Source: JBGSYJ01 sp041748075 (lineage in GTDB: Bacteria; Acidobacteriota; Thermoanaerobaculia; Gp7-AA8). Taken from it: DNA of 63,487 nucleotides. Made by a program: the position numbers and the translations under genes. The notes under the pieces were generated by a model. That model saw only the letters and a program-made list of their open reading frames with translations. It made no database searches and was not told the origin of the DNA. The stretch is taken from contig JBGTDX010000109.1 in assembly GCA_041748075.1 (NCBI GenBank), positions 1 to 63,487 on the forward strand. The letters run 5' to 3'. Of this stretch, positions 1 to 8,949 are shown piece after piece (the stretch's first letter is position 1; every line of letters begins with the position of its first letter).

Positions 1-893
1 GCGACGCCCGCCTGCGATCCCGCCTCGGCGATCCAGCGCAGTTCCACAGCGATGTCGCGCGCGCTCTGCCACCGCTCCTCCGGGTCCTTGGCGAGACAGC
101 GGGAGACGACGTGGTCGAGCGCCGGAGGGGCGACGGCCTGGGCTTTCGACAACGGCTGCGGCTCTTCCTTCAGTACCGCCGCCATCACACTCGCGGCACT
201 CTTCCCCTGGAACGCGCGCTGCCCCGTCGTCATCTCGTAGAGCACCGCGCCGAGAGAAAAGATATCGGAGCGGGCATCCGTCTCGGCACCCTCCACTTGC
301 TCGGGTGCCATGTACGGATACGTCCCGAGGATCGTGCCCTCGGCGGTCAGCGGCCGCTCGGGATTCTTGGCAAGCGTGGCCATCTCGGCCATGCCGGAGT
401 GGTCCTCGCCTTCCGCCGCCGCCATGCGAGCGAGACCGAAGTCGAGGAGTTTGACTCCGGAGGAGGTCAGCATGATGTTCGCCGGCTTCAGGTCGCGGTG
501 AACGATCCCGCGACGGTGTGCCGCGCCGAGCGCCTCGGCGATCTGCGCGCCGTAGCGGAGCACCTCCGGCAGTGGCAGTGCTCCGCGCCCCAGTCGCTCG
601 GCGAGTGTCTCTCCTTCGCAATGCTCGAGGACGAGGAAGTGCACACCGTCCTCTTCGCCGACGTCGTGGAGAGTGCAGACGTGTGGATGGGACAGCTTCG
701 AGATGGATCGCGCCTCGCGCTCGAATCGCGCCAGCCGTTCGGTGGTCGAAGCAAGACCTGCCGGCAGCACCTTGATCGCCACGGTCCGTCCCAGCCGCGT
801 GTCGCGCGCCTCGTACACCTCCCCCATCCCGCCCACCCCGAGAGGAGCGACGATCTCGTACGGCCCGAGACGCCGGCCCGAGTCCAGACTCAT
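1..893 (-). CDS. Serine/threonine protein kinase, N-terminal part (runs off the left edge)
   Basis: This is the start of a bacterial Hanks-type Ser/Thr kinase; the gene continues beyond base 1, so only about 297 residues are visible. The ATG at 893 is followed within 15 residues by a glycine-rich loop (GVGGMGEVYEARD) and the ATP-binding lysine in TVAIKVLP. The catalytic loop HRDLKPANI, the Mg-binding DFGLAR and the APEQ motif are all intact, so the kinase should be active. The style of the glycine loop (GGMGEVY followed by RDTRLGR) is typical of Acidobacteriota kinases, which usually carry a membrane span and a sensor or WD40/TPR region after the kinase domain; that part is not in view. Upstream there is about 360 bp without a convincing gene. 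Confidence 0.93.
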   Translation of the reverse strand, partial: MSLDSGRRLGPYEIVAPLGVGGMGEVYEARDTRLGRTVAIKVLPAGLASTTERLARFEREARSISKLSHPHVCTLHDVGEEDGVHFLVLEHCEGETLAERLGRGALPLPEVLRYGAQIAEALGAAHRRGIVHRDLKPANIMLTSSGVKLLDFGLARMAAAEGEDHSGMAEMATLAKNPERPLTAEGTILGTYPYMAPEQVEGAETDARSDIFSLGAVLYEMTTGQRAFQGKSAASVMAAVLKEEPQPLSKAQAVAPPALDHVVSRCLAKDPEERWQSARDIAVELRWIAEAGSQAGV

Positions 894-1118
894 ACCGACT
901 CCGGGTAAGACGAGGTTCGCATCACGGCGATTCTCGAAGAGCGCGCGCAGCGTCGTCCGGCGGGTACCGCTCGACTTGTGGGCACGGCTGAATCTTAACC
1001 CGCATTTCTCACCGAGTCTCTACTGCGGAGCGAGACCGAATGCGGTCAGTCCAAGCGAGAAGATTCTGGCTCCGAGCAGAGGATCCCCTCGAGCCGTGCG
1101 ATACCGCCGATAGTAAAG

Positions 1119-1146
1119 GGATCCTTCGCTGCGCTCAGGATGACAC
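1119..1146. repeat. Short intergenic hairpin repeat (ATCCT/AGGAT stem)
   Basis: Between the kinase start (893) and the small gene at 1258 there is about 360 bp with no supported gene. The one recognisable item is a short imperfect palindrome with stem ATCCT (1121-1125) and AGGAT (1137-1141) around CGC-TGCG. I have the impression that closely similar hairpins recur between genes of many bacterial genomes, but I cannot check that here. No promoter elements are clear. Confidence 0.4.
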
Positions 1147-1257
1147 AAGCTCGTGCGTTTCTTTACTTGACGCCATTGCGACTACGACTACGGCGACGAC
1201 TACGTAAGAAATCGCCTGGCGAAATTCCTCCCCCGCCATCGCGCGTTCCCCATCGCC

Positions 1258-1536
1258 GTGGAGATCGATTACGACACTCTCGCCGACGAGATCCTCAACG
1301 GCACGGTTCGTCAGCGGCTCGAAGAGGAGCTTCTCTCCGGCTTCCGCCAGCTGAAGAGCCAGGAAGAACCGCTGCCGCCCCCATCGTACTTTGCGACGAA
1401 GGTCGCGGAGATCATCGTAAACGGCGCGCCCGCACCGCTGGATGAATCCACGAAGTACGCGCTGTATCAGGAAGTGCTGACAGCGTGCGAGCAGGCCCGC
1501 GCAACCGTCCTCGAAGAGCCTCCTATCATCCAGTGA
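1258..1536 (+). CDS. Hypothetical small protein, 92 aa (GTG start)
   Basis: I do not recognise this protein. It is acidic and helical, opening with MEIDYDTLADEIL, without signal peptide or membrane span. I prefer this strand over the overlapping reading frame on the minus strand (1135-1542), whose product is Arg/Cys-rich and has an odd run of valines from a CGACTA repeat. The only available start is GTG at 1258; the frame stays open upstream to a TGA at 1168 but without an ATG, GTG or TTG, and there is no clear ribosome binding site. It ends 37 bp before the convergent dynamin-like gene. Confidence 0.5.
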   Translation: MEIDYDTLADEILNGTVRQRLEEELLSGFRQLKSQEEPLPPPSYFATKVAEIIVNGAPAPLDESTKYALYQEVLTACEQARATVLEEPPIIQ

Positions 1537-1573
1537 CGACATCCCGGGCGGTTACGAAGATCCATTCGTCGCG

Positions 1574-3328
1574 TCACTTCTCGCCCGTCACCTGCTCGAT
1601 TTCCTTCGTGATGACGCGCGCTTCGCTCTCGATCTTTGTCAGCTTGGCTGCGAATCGTTCGATCTTTTCTGACTCGGTCGCGAAGAAGCGCTCGTAGGGC
1701 TGAAACGCCTCCCCGATATGTGAAGTCATCCGGCCAATCTCTGCTGTGGACTCTCGGGTCAGTGCTTCTTTGAGCTGCGCGCGAAGCGTCTCGATCTTTT
1801 TTCGGAACTCGTCTTTAGCCTTGCTTCGTTTGTAGGGAAGAATGAGAAAGCTGCTGACCAGAAGCATGGTCGCTGCAGTCAGACCCGTCACATCGATTGC
1901 CACGCTGCTGAAGATGGTCGTCACGAGGTAGCCGAGCCCGAGGGCGCCGGCCCCGAGGCCGAAAGACTGGAAGACCGCCTGCATGGCAGAGTCGATCAGA
2001 TGGCGGCTCTCGACTCCGACATCGTAAGTCTGCATGCGACGATCAGCTTCACCCTTGATTCTGTTGTAGATCTCGTCCCGGTTGTAGGCGAACTCCTTGC
2101 CCACTTTCCCAATCAACTCGCCGCTGAGGCTTTCGATGTCGCTTCGACGATGAAACTCTTCGACAGTGTCGCGCCAGAGTCTCATGTTCGATTTCACCAG
2201 CCAGTCCACCGACTCCTGAATCGTACGGTCGACCGAGCTTTCCCAATCGTGAAACACCTGCCTTTCGAACTCTTCGCGGAACTTCGCAGCGTCGCGCAGC
2301 AGCATGATGTGGCCGATTCGGATGTAGCGATCGAGGAAATCGACTCCGCGGCGCTCCATCTCCATCATCAGGTTGTCGATGCGCGCGATGAACTGAACGA
2401 AGTTCGATCGCAGGTCACTCTCCGCCTGCGTCAGCTGTCCCGTGATCTTCTCGATCTTCTGGATGTCGACGGTCAGAATTTCCCGGCGTGCGTTGATCCT
2501 CTCGAGCTGCATTCTCGTCAGGCTGCCGAGCGTATCGAGCGGTGCGAGCAGCTTGATCCGGACGCGCTCTTTTTCCGAGAGCACCTTGAAGATGTAATCC
2601 TCGAAAGCCTCGAATCGGCTGCTGGTCCAATCGCGCGGGCTCGCCGTCCCCAGTTTCGACGCAAGCGCGAGCTTCGCCGCTACCGGATAAATGACCGGCT
2701 CGAATTTGAACATCGCCAGAATGTTCTGACGAAGATACGTAACGACCTGCTCGACCTCCGCCTCGGTCTTCGTGTCGATCTTGTTCAACACGAAAACGAT
2801 CTTCTTTCCCCATTCCGAGATGTATTGAAGAAATGCGCGCTCGGATTCCGAAAGGGGGCGGTCGATCGACGTAACGAAGAGCACCAGATCCGCCCGCGGA
2901 ATGAAGTCCTGCGTCAGCTCCTGGTGCATTCGGACGATCGAATTCGTTCCCGGCGTATCCACAAGTGTGATCGAGCGGAGGAAATCCACCGGGTAGGACT
3001 GCTCGACGAGAAAGTCCGAGATCCTGGTCTCCTCAGTGCCTTCGGCATAGCGGAGGATCGAGATCCGGTCGTCGACGGGAACAGGGCCCTCAGTGCGCAA
3101 CTCTGCACCGAAGAGCGCATTGATGAGAGAGGATTTGCCTGCGTTGAACTCGCCGACGATTACGATCGTGAAAAGCCCATCCAGACCGGCGAGCAGGTCC
3201 TCGACCCGCGTCCGCTCCTCCTGCTGCTCGGTCTCGAGAACCTCGCGAAGCTCCACGAGGAGCTCCCGCTCCCTCCGCAGCAGGCCATGGACCCGTGGGT
3301 CGACCACCGAGTCGAACAGAGCAGCCAC
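1574..3328 (-). CDS. Dynamin-like GTPase, membrane-associated
   Basis: A 584-residue large GTPase of the bacterial dynamin-like family. The P-loop GEFNAGKSS sits at residues 59-67, the G3 motif DTPG at about 124-127 and the G4 motif NKID at about 182-185. The middle is long and helical with predicted coiled coils. A pair of hydrophobic stretches around residues 465-505 probably inserts in the membrane, followed by a helical C-terminus. Such proteins bind or remodel membranes using GTP. The gene starts 6 bp after the stop of the metallopeptidase gene upstream (3335-4603), so the two are very likely one operon. The specific cellular role is not evident from sequence. Confidence 0.88.
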   Translation of the reverse strand: MAALFDSVVDPRVHGLLRRERELLVELREVLETEQQEERTRVEDLLAGLDGLFTIVIVGEFNAGKSSLINALFGAELRTEGPVPVDDRISILRYAEGTEETRISDFLVEQSYPVDFLRSITLVDTPGTNSIVRMHQELTQDFIPRADLVLFVTSIDRPLSESERAFLQYISEWGKKIVFVLNKIDTKTEAEVEQVVTYLRQNILAMFKFEPVIYPVAAKLALASKLGTASPRDWTSSRFEAFEDYIFKVLSEKERVRIKLLAPLDTLGSLTRMQLERINARREILTVDIQKIEKITGQLTQAESDLRSNFVQFIARIDNLMMEMERRGVDFLDRYIRIGHIMLLRDAAKFREEFERQVFHDWESSVDRTIQESVDWLVKSNMRLWRDTVEEFHRRSDIESLSGELIGKVGKEFAYNRDEIYNRIKGEADRRMQTYDVGVESRHLIDSAMQAVFQSFGLGAGALGLGYLVTTIFSSVAIDVTGLTAATMLLVSSFLILPYKRSKAKDEFRKKIETLRAQLKEALTRESTAEIGRMTSHIGEAFQPYERFFATESEKIERFAAKLTKIESEARVITKEIEQVTGEK

Positions 3329-3334
3329 GAGGAA

Positions 3335-4603
3335 TTACTCTAGCAGAAGCGAGGCCAGCGGTGGTGCTGGTCCGATCTGCTCTTCGGGCGGGGGGTTTCG
3401 CGGTCGTTTCCCTCCCGAGGATGGCCTACGGGCACGCGGAGCCGGAACCGTTGCGGGTGCTGGGCCCAGAAAGCGCTCGACTGCATTCCCGTCCGGGCCG
3501 TATCCAAACCGCACGACGGCTCCATTCACAGAAACCTTTCCAATGACGCCTTCCGCCTTCCACTTCTCACGAAGCGCCGCAACAAACTCGGCTGCGTCCG
3601 CGGATGTCTTCCAGCCGGCCTCTCCCAGGACAGTCAACCCGCCATCCGGCCCTTTTCTCACTTCGACCCTGTCGGACTTCCAGCCGGAAGCAGCCTGTTC
3701 GCCGAGCAGAAACTTCCAGTGGAAGACTCCGAGCGTAGTCACGAGAAGGGGCCCCGCTTCCCCCGATCCAGCAGTTCCCTGCTCGATCTGGCTGCGCCCA
3801 TCAGCACTCCCGTAGATCGCAGGATTCATGATTTCCAGGGTCGAGCGTGGCGGGTTCTCATGCAGCCGGTCCACTGCCTTCCAGCCCCCCGTCCTGTACG
3901 CATGAATGACGAATCGCAGTCCGTCGATATAGGGAAAGCTCATCGATTCGACGAAATAAAGAGGTGTTCCCTCGGGAATGCCCACGGTGTGCGTCGAGGC
4001 GGCGGTGAGTAGCGTGAGAAACGAGTCGTCCCGGACGATGGAATCGAAATCCAGGCCGAATCCTTCATACAAAGACGCCATCATGACCAGCGTAGCCTCC
4101 CCTTCGAGCAGGGCCTGGTAGGCCATGGCAGCGTCCCAGTTCAGGCGAACCGCCTCGAGCTTCGCCCCGATCCCGAATCGCTGATCCTGAAGCGCATGCG
4201 CGAGCTCGTGGATCTCGACCGCATCCTCAGGGACGGACGACCCGTCCTCCCCCGGGGGGGCGTCCATCGAGTAGTAAGTGTGGGTACGCGGATCGTAGAA
4301 GGCGAGCGCCTGGGCTTCGTAGAGGGAGAAAAGGCGACCCATCGGATCCTCGACCTCGTCCAGAAGGTGAAGAGCCCGGAGGATATCGATGTACTCTTCA
4401 GGCGAATAGGGAAGGTCCGCATCCAACTGCTTCTGGAGGAAGACTCTGAGATCCGACCTCGCAATCGATTTTCGGATGACGGGGCGGTCGAACTTCAGCC
4501 CGCGGACCCGCTCCACGGTCTGCTCGGGCTCAGAAGCGGCCTCGAGCGGTGCGATCTGCGCGGCGATCGAAACGAGGAGGGCAATCGCGAGGTGTCTGAA
4601 CAT
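3335..4603 (-). CDS. Secreted gluzincin-like metallopeptidase
   Basis: A 422-residue protein with a Sec signal peptide (about residues 1-23, ending LEAAS). HELAH at residues 132-136 supplies two zinc ligands and the catalytic glutamate, and EGEA about 30 residues later (Glu167) fits the third ligand of a gluzincin. No named family is recognised with certainty. The C-terminal 40 residues are rich in Pro and Arg and probably disordered. It is the first gene of a two-gene unit with the dynamin-like GTPase, with only a 6-bp gap. It faces the RsbW-like gene across 86 bp that must hold both promoters. Confidence 0.75.
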   Translation of the reverse strand: MFRHLAIALLVSIAAQIAPLEAASEPEQTVERVRGLKFDRPVIRKSIARSDLRVFLQKQLDADLPYSPEEYIDILRALHLLDEVEDPMGRLFSLYEAQALAFYDPRTHTYYSMDAPPGEDGSSVPEDAVEIHELAHALQDQRFGIGAKLEAVRLNWDAAMAYQALLEGEATLVMMASLYEGFGLDFDSIVRDDSFLTLLTAASTHTVGIPEGTPLYFVESMSFPYIDGLRFVIHAYRTGGWKAVDRLHENPPRSTLEIMNPAIYGSADGRSQIEQGTAGSGEAGPLLVTTLGVFHWKFLLGEQAASGWKSDRVEVRKGPDGGLTVLGEAGWKTSADAAEFVAALREKWKAEGVIGKVSVNGAVVRFGYGPDGNAVERFLGPAPATVPAPRARRPSSGGKRPRNPPPEEQIGPAPPLASLLLE

Positions 4604-4689
4604 GGCAGAGTCAACAGGCCCACCTTGCCCGCGGATTCCTCGCTTGATGCCAAAGTATGCTTACCGTAGAATGCCCGTCACTTTGAACA

Positions 4690-5124
4690 ATGAAAGCTGA
4701 TTCCGAGCGCATCGAGATCACCATCAGCAGCCGTTTCGAGAACATCGAGCTCGTGCAGGTGATCGCAGAACACCTATGCGAGAACGCCGGACTCGATGAC
4801 GACGGCTCGCACTGGATCGGGATGGCCGTGCGCGAAGGAGTCGCAAACGCGATCAAGCATGGGAACAAACTGGACATTCGGAAGAAAGTTTTCGCGACGT
4901 TCGATCTATCTGGAGAGTCTCTTGCTATTCGAATCGCCGACGAAGGAGAGGGCTTCGACCCGGGAAAGGTCAGCGATCCACTCAACCCGCAGAACCTGAT
5001 GAAGACCAGCGGGCGGGGCATCTTTTACATGAAGACCTTCATGGATCAGGTCGAGTACGTATTCACCGCGGGCGGCGGAACCGAATTGACCATGACCAAG
5101 CAGTTGAAGCCGCAAACGGACTGA
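4690..5124 (+). CDS. RsbW/SpoIIAB-like anti-sigma-factor kinase (HATPase_c_2)
   Basis: A 144-residue single-domain GHKL ATPase of the serine-kinase anti-sigma type. The N-box is visible in REGVANAIKHGN (about residues 48-59), the G1 box in IADEGEGFDP and the G2-like region in TSGRGIFYMK. Proteins of this type bind a sigma factor and phosphorylate a STAS-domain antagonist. The gene 75 bp downstream (5200-5535) encodes exactly such a STAS partner, which supports a partner-switching pair. No sigma factor gene is nearby, so the target is unknown. Confidence 0.88.
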   Translation: MKADSERIEITISSRFENIELVQVIAEHLCENAGLDDDGSHWIGMAVREGVANAIKHGNKLDIRKKVFATFDLSGESLAIRIADEGEGFDPGKVSDPLNPQNLMKTSGRGIFYMKTFMDQVEYVFTAGGGTELTMTKQLKPQTD

Positions 5125-5199
5125 TCGAGCAGCTCACGAGGCCAAGAATATCAGCGGTGCAGGCAGAAAGCCGCGCCGGTATGAACTAAGGAGAAACAG

Positions 5200-5535
5200 A
5201 TGAAAGTCAGCGCGCGCAACGTGGATGGAGTGGAGATCATCATTCTTCAGGGAAAGATCACCATCGGTGCCGGCGATTCGCAGCTCCGCGAGGTGATCAC
5301 CGATTCACTGAGCAACGACAAGCAGAACATCCTGCTGGATATGCAGGGGGTGACCACGCTCGACTCCTCCGGGATCGGTGAGCTCGTCGGGGCGTACACC
5401 ACGGTGACGAATCGCGGGGGCAAGCTCAAACTTCTTCACCTTCCTCCGAAGGTCACCGACCTTCTTCAGGTCACTCAGCTCATCACCGTGTTCGAGGTGT
5501 ATGAGGACGAGAGCGAGGCTATCAAGAGCTTCTAA
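5200..5535 (+). CDS. STAS-domain anti-sigma factor antagonist
   Basis: A 111-residue STAS protein, the usual full length for SpoIIAA/RsbV-like antagonists. The phosphorylation motif is present as TLDSSGIGELV, with the serine after the aspartate being the expected phosphosite. A strong Shine-Dalgarno sequence (AAGGAGA) precedes the ATG. It follows the RsbW-like kinase on the same strand and is probably dephosphorylated and rephosphorylated in a partner-switching cycle with it. The stop codon is immediately followed by a large palindromic repeat element, which may act as its terminator. Confidence 0.9.
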   Translation: MKVSARNVDGVEIIILQGKITIGAGDSQLREVITDSLSNDKQNILLDMQGVTTLDSSGIGELVGAYTTVTNRGGKLKLLHLPPKVTDLLQVTQLITVFEVYEDESEAIKSF

Positions 5536-5707
5536 CCGCCCCACCCCCCGGGTTCTGAGTTCTGAGTTCTGAGTTGTGAGTTCTGAGTTCTGAGTTCTGA
5601 GTCCCCGCCCGCCCGAGCTCCGGGCGGGAAGTCGAGACTCACAGCTCGGGCGGGCGGGAACACTCACAACTCAGAACTCACAACTCACAACCGGCCGGGT
5701 GGGGCGG
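5536..5707. repeat. Nested palindrome with heptamer arms (GTTCTGA units)
   Basis: Three nested stems fill the gap between two convergent genes. The outer stem is CCGCCCCACCC (5536-5546) with GGGTGGGGCGG (5697-5707). Inside it, seven tandem 7-bp units GTTCTGA (5552-5600, one variant GTTGTGA) face four complementary units TCACAAC/TCAGAAC (5664-5691). The core is a perfect 16-bp inverted repeat (5604-5619 with 5643-5658). The element begins at the base after the STAS stop codon and ends 3 bp before the stop of the lipoprotein gene, so it may serve as a bidirectional terminator. It is one of seven heptamer loci in the window. Confidence 0.85.
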
Positions 5708-5710
5708 GCT

Positions 5711-6331
5711 TCAGTTTCGGCCTCTTCGGGGCGGTGTCGTCGTTTTCATCTGGATCGGCCGCCCCCAGTTGATCGGGATGCTGTTGGTTGTCACCGACTC
5801 GATGTTTTCGACCCAGGCCGGAAAGATCTCCTCGGCCAGATTCGGGGCCTGCGTCCCTTCCTGCGGCCCCACGAGCATCGAGAACGGCTCGACGCCGCGC
5901 AGAATATTTACCCGGATCCGAAGGCTCTGAGGATAGTTCGACAGCTGCTCTCCGCGATCCGGAATGAGAAAGTTCATCCGGGCACCCGTCGTGAAGCTCT
6001 TCTTTTCGCCGGGTCCGATCACCTGCAGGCGGGGCAAAGGGGGGATCCCCGGGACCTCAGCCCCGATACGGACAGTGATCGTACGGCTCGATGTATCGAG
6101 ATCCGCCGTGGCCGGCCCTTCGGCAAACGCGATCGGTTCCGACCGGAAGTTCTGAATCTCGTAATTGATCGTTACGATCGTTCCCGGATTGATTCGATTT
6201 CCGAACATCTGCGCATCGACCCGAACGTCGCTCTCACGTCCGAGCAATCTACGCGGCTCATCCCGATCCACCGTCGATGACGCGCATCCCGCGACCATCA
6301 GCATCGCAAGCAACAACGGCTTTCCTGTCAT
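5711..6331 (-). CDS. Putative lipoprotein, beta-sandwich-like, downstream of lepA
   Basis: A 206-residue exported protein of unknown function. I chose the ATG at 6331 rather than the longer open frame because it opens directly onto a lipoprotein signal (MTGKPLLLAMLMVAGC, lipobox Cys16). The mature part alternates beta-rich segments and Pro/Gly turns and has no recognised motif or catalytic residue. It begins 23 bp after the lepA stop on the same strand, so it may be co-transcribed. The C-terminus is basic and Pro-rich. Confidence 0.72.
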   Translation of the reverse strand: MTGKPLLLAMLMVAGCASSTVDRDEPRRLLGRESDVRVDAQMFGNRINPGTIVTINYEIQNFRSEPIAFAEGPATADLDTSSRTITVRIGAEVPGIPPLPRLQVIGPGEKKSFTTGARMNFLIPDRGEQLSNYPQSLRIRVNILRGVEPFSMLVGPQEGTQAPNLAEEIFPAWVENIESVTTNSIPINWGRPIQMKTTTPPRRGRN

Positions 6332-6354
6332 GAGCACCCCCGTGAGCTGAAGAA

Positions 6355-8151
6355 CTAATCGATTTTCAACACCGCCAGAAACGCTTCCTGGGGAATCTCC
6401 ACCTTGCCGACCCGCTTCATGCGCTTCTTTCCTTCCTTCTGCTTCTCGAGAAGCTTGCGCTTCCGGGTGATATCCCCACCGTAGCACTTCGCGAGCACAT
6501 TCTTCCGCATTGCCTTGACGGTCTCACGGGCAATGATCCTGTTGCCGATCGCGGCCTGGAGCGCAACTTCGAACATCTGCCGCGGAATGAACTCCTTCAT
6601 CTTCTCCACGAGCAACTTGCCGCGGGCGAACGCCTTTTCCCGGTGCACGATCAATGACAGGGCATCGAGAGGCTCGCCATTGATCATGATGTCCATCTTG
6701 ACCAGATCGCTCGCCCTGTATCCGAGAACCTGATAGTCGAGAGAGGCGTAACCGCGTGAGATCGACTTGAGCTTGTCGAAGAAATCGAGGACCACCTCGT
6801 TGAGCGGCATGTCGTAAACGATCAGCACCCGATTGGCGGAAACGTACTCCAGCTTCTTCTGCTGACCTCGCCGATCGGTAGCAAGCGCCAGAATCGGGCC
6901 GACAAACTCGTCCCGCGTCAGGATCGTCGCTTCGATGAAGGGCTCCTCGATCGATGAGATGCTCGCGGGATCGGGCATCTTCTGCGGATTGTCGATCTCG
7001 AGCACCTCACCCTGCGTCGTCGTCATGCGGTATCGCACTCCCGGAGCCGAGGTGATGAGCTCGAGGTTGAACTCACGCTCCAGACGCTCCTGAATGATCT
7101 CCATGTGCAGCAGTCCGAGAAACCCACAACGGAAGCCGAATCCCAGCGCCGTGGATGCCTCCGGCTCGTAACTGAAGGATGCGTCATTCAGTTTCAGCTT
7201 TCCGACCGCATCCCGAAGGTTTTCGTAGTCGTCAGTGCTGATCGGAAAGAGACCCGCAAAGACCATCGGTTTGACTTCCATGAATCCCGGCAACGGCTCG
7301 ACGACGACATGATCAACAGTGACCGTGTCGCCGATCTTGGCCTGAACAATGTCCTTGATGTTGCCTGAGATGAACCCGACTTCCCCGACTCCGAGACGGT
7401 CGACCTCCTGAGGTTTCGGGGCAAACAGGCCGAGGGTTGTGACTTCGTAAACTCGTCCGGTGGAGAGAAACTTGATTTTCGTACCCTTGCGGATCTCCCC
7501 GTCAACAATGCGGACGAGAATCATCACCCCTCGGTAGGGGTCGTACCAGGAATCGAACAGAAGCGCGCGGAGAGGTGCATCGGCATCGCCCGCCGGAGCT
7601 GGAATCCGCTGGACGATCGCCTCGAGGATCTCTTCGACACCGAGACCCGATTTGGCCGAGGCGGGAAGCGCGTCGTGCGCGTCCAGGCCGATGACTTGTT
7701 CGATCTGTTCGCGGACCCTTTCAGGTTCAGCGGACGGTAAGTCGACTTTGTTGATCACCGTGATGATGTCGAGATTGTTCTCGATCGCCAGATAGCTGTT
7801 CGCCAGGGTCTGGGCCTCGACACCCTGCGTGGCGTCGACTACGAGGACTGCGCCCTCACAGGCCGCCAGGCTGCGGCTGACTTCGTAGCTGAAATCGACG
7901 TGCCCCGGGGTATCGATCAGGTTGAACGTGTAGGTTTCCCCGTCCTTTGCCTTGTACTTCAGGGTCACGGACCGGGCCTTGATGGTGATTCCGCGCTCGC
8001 GCTCGAGATCCATGCTGTCGAGCATCTGCGCTTCCATCTCGCGGGCCTCGACGGCGCCGGTGCGCTCGAGGATTCGATCGGACAGCGTCGTCTTCCCATG
8101 GTCGATATGGGCAATGATTGAAAAGTTACGGATGAGTTTCTGGTCTGGCAT
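6355..8151 (-). CDS. lepA: Elongation factor 4 (LepA), ribosome back-translocase
   Basis: A 598-residue translational GTPase of the usual LepA length. It begins with the family signature around IIAHIDHGKTTLSDRILE (P-loop), then RERGITIKA (switch I), DTPGHVDF (G3) and NKVDLP (G4). The unique LepA C-terminal domain is present to the end, which is Lys/Arg-rich around ITRKRKLLEKQKEGKKRMK. LepA acts on stalled or mistranslocated ribosomes, and all domains appear complete. The start ATG at 8151 faces a divergent gene across about 350 bp that contains heptamer repeats. Confidence 0.97.
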   Translation of the reverse strand: MPDQKLIRNFSIIAHIDHGKTTLSDRILERTGAVEAREMEAQMLDSMDLERERGITIKARSVTLKYKAKDGETYTFNLIDTPGHVDFSYEVSRSLAACEGAVLVVDATQGVEAQTLANSYLAIENNLDIITVINKVDLPSAEPERVREQIEQVIGLDAHDALPASAKSGLGVEEILEAIVQRIPAPAGDADAPLRALLFDSWYDPYRGVMILVRIVDGEIRKGTKIKFLSTGRVYEVTTLGLFAPKPQEVDRLGVGEVGFISGNIKDIVQAKIGDTVTVDHVVVEPLPGFMEVKPMVFAGLFPISTDDYENLRDAVGKLKLNDASFSYEPEASTALGFGFRCGFLGLLHMEIIQERLEREFNLELITSAPGVRYRMTTTQGEVLEIDNPQKMPDPASISSIEEPFIEATILTRDEFVGPILALATDRRGQQKKLEYVSANRVLIVYDMPLNEVVLDFFDKLKSISRGYASLDYQVLGYRASDLVKMDIMINGEPLDALSLIVHREKAFARGKLLVEKMKEFIPRQMFEVALQAAIGNRIIARETVKAMRKNVLAKCYGGDITRKRKLLEKQKEGKKRMKRVGKVEIPQEAFLAVLKID

Positions 8152-8241
8152 TCAGTGGGCCCGCTCGGAGTGTATGGATACGGCGGCGCACCATCTAACA
8201 CGAATTGTGGGCGAAGTCATCCTGGGGGGAGGGGAGCGAGC

Positions 8242-8436
8242 AGTCAGGAGTCAGTAGTCAGTAGCCCACCCACACTTCGGCTTCTGACGAAGTTCCGGAT
8301 TTACTCATGACTCGCACCTGGGCCCTGACGATGGGACAATTTCGAGGCAGTGCAGCGGGCGGTGGCTACTGACTCCTGACTACTGACTACTCCGTCTGAC
8401 TCCGGACTATTGGTACTCCGCCTGAGTCCTGACTCC
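8242..8436. repeat. Heptamer inverted repeat (AGTCAGT/ACTGACT family)
   Basis: The 8152-8499 gap between lepA and a divergent small gene is occupied largely by this element. The left arm has three 7-bp units AGTCAGG/AGTCAGT (8242-8262). The right arm has ACTGACT, CCTGACT, ACTGACT (8368-8388), then degenerate copies to about 8436. Outside the arms, G-rich (8224-8236) and C-rich (8439-8457) tracts are roughly complementary. The same heptamer recurs at 8948, so the gene at 8500-8949 is bracketed by two copies. Confidence 0.78.
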
Positions 8437-8499
8437 TTCCCTCCCCCACCCCCCACCCTTGACGAATTCCCTCCCCGCGGCGACCATGAAGGCGGCCCG

Positions 8500-8949
8500 A
8501 TGGGAAACCTCTCTCCAGTTGTTCGGTACCGCCGCCGGGTAGAAGCTGAGGTCGCCCGGGCGCATCTCGAATCGGCAGGCCTCGAGTGCGAGGTCCTCGA
8601 AAGAGAAGGCGGCCTGACCGAGGTGCTCGTCCCATCGATGGATGCCTCGATGGCCACCAGGATTCTCGGGACTGACCGGCGTATGGGCGACCGCAGGGCC
8701 GAACCGGCCGTGGGCCGCCGCAGCGTGGCCTGCCCCGACTGCCGCGGTCGGAACGTCAAGGGACAGGGCAGATTCTTCTGGATACTTCTGGTCGGGCTGC
8801 TGGTCACGATGATCCCCATCGCTCTGACCGCCTCGTACACAACCCTGGTCGCCGCTTCAATCGCGAGCGTCCTGATCCTCGCCTCGGTCGATCTCATCTT
8901 CAAGGATTGGCAATGCGTGCGGTGTGGGAAGCGGTGGCGAGGAAGGTAG
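8500..8949 (+). CDS. DUF2007-like protein with split zinc ribbon and two membrane spans
   Basis: I take the ATG at 8500, preceded by GAAGG at good spacing, rather than the longer Pro-rich frame from 8410. The 149-residue product starts with a DUF2007-like domain (residues 5-45, conserved EAEVARAHLESAGLECEVLE). A CPDC pair follows, then two hydrophobic helices (about 90-135), and a CVRCGKRW pair at the end. The two Cys pairs could form one zinc ribbon across the hairpin of membrane helices. Function is unknown. The gene is bracketed by heptamer repeats of the same family; the downstream one begins inside its TAG stop codon. Confidence 0.72.
   Translation: MGNLSPVVRYRRRVEAEVARAHLESAGLECEVLEREGGLTEVLVPSMDASMATRILGTDRRMGDRRAEPAVGRRSVACPDCRGRNVKGQGRFFWILLVGLLVTMIPIALTASYTTLVAASIASVLILASVDLIFKDWQCVRCGKRWRGR

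Noticed and set aside
1135..1542. Minus-strand frame of 135 codons opposite the small gene at 1258
   Set aside because: Its product is Arg/Cys-rich with a valine run from a CGACTA repeat; the plus-strand frame is more protein-like.
2000..3343. Long plus-strand frame of 447 codons over the dynamin-like gene
   Set aside because: It is antisense to a gene with intact GTPase motifs, and its composition is that of a mirrored high-GC frame.
8410..8499. N-terminal extension of the DUF2007-like protein from the start at 8410
   Set aside because: The extra 30 residues are Pro-rich, read from the repeat flank, and a better ribosome binding site precedes the ATG at 8500.
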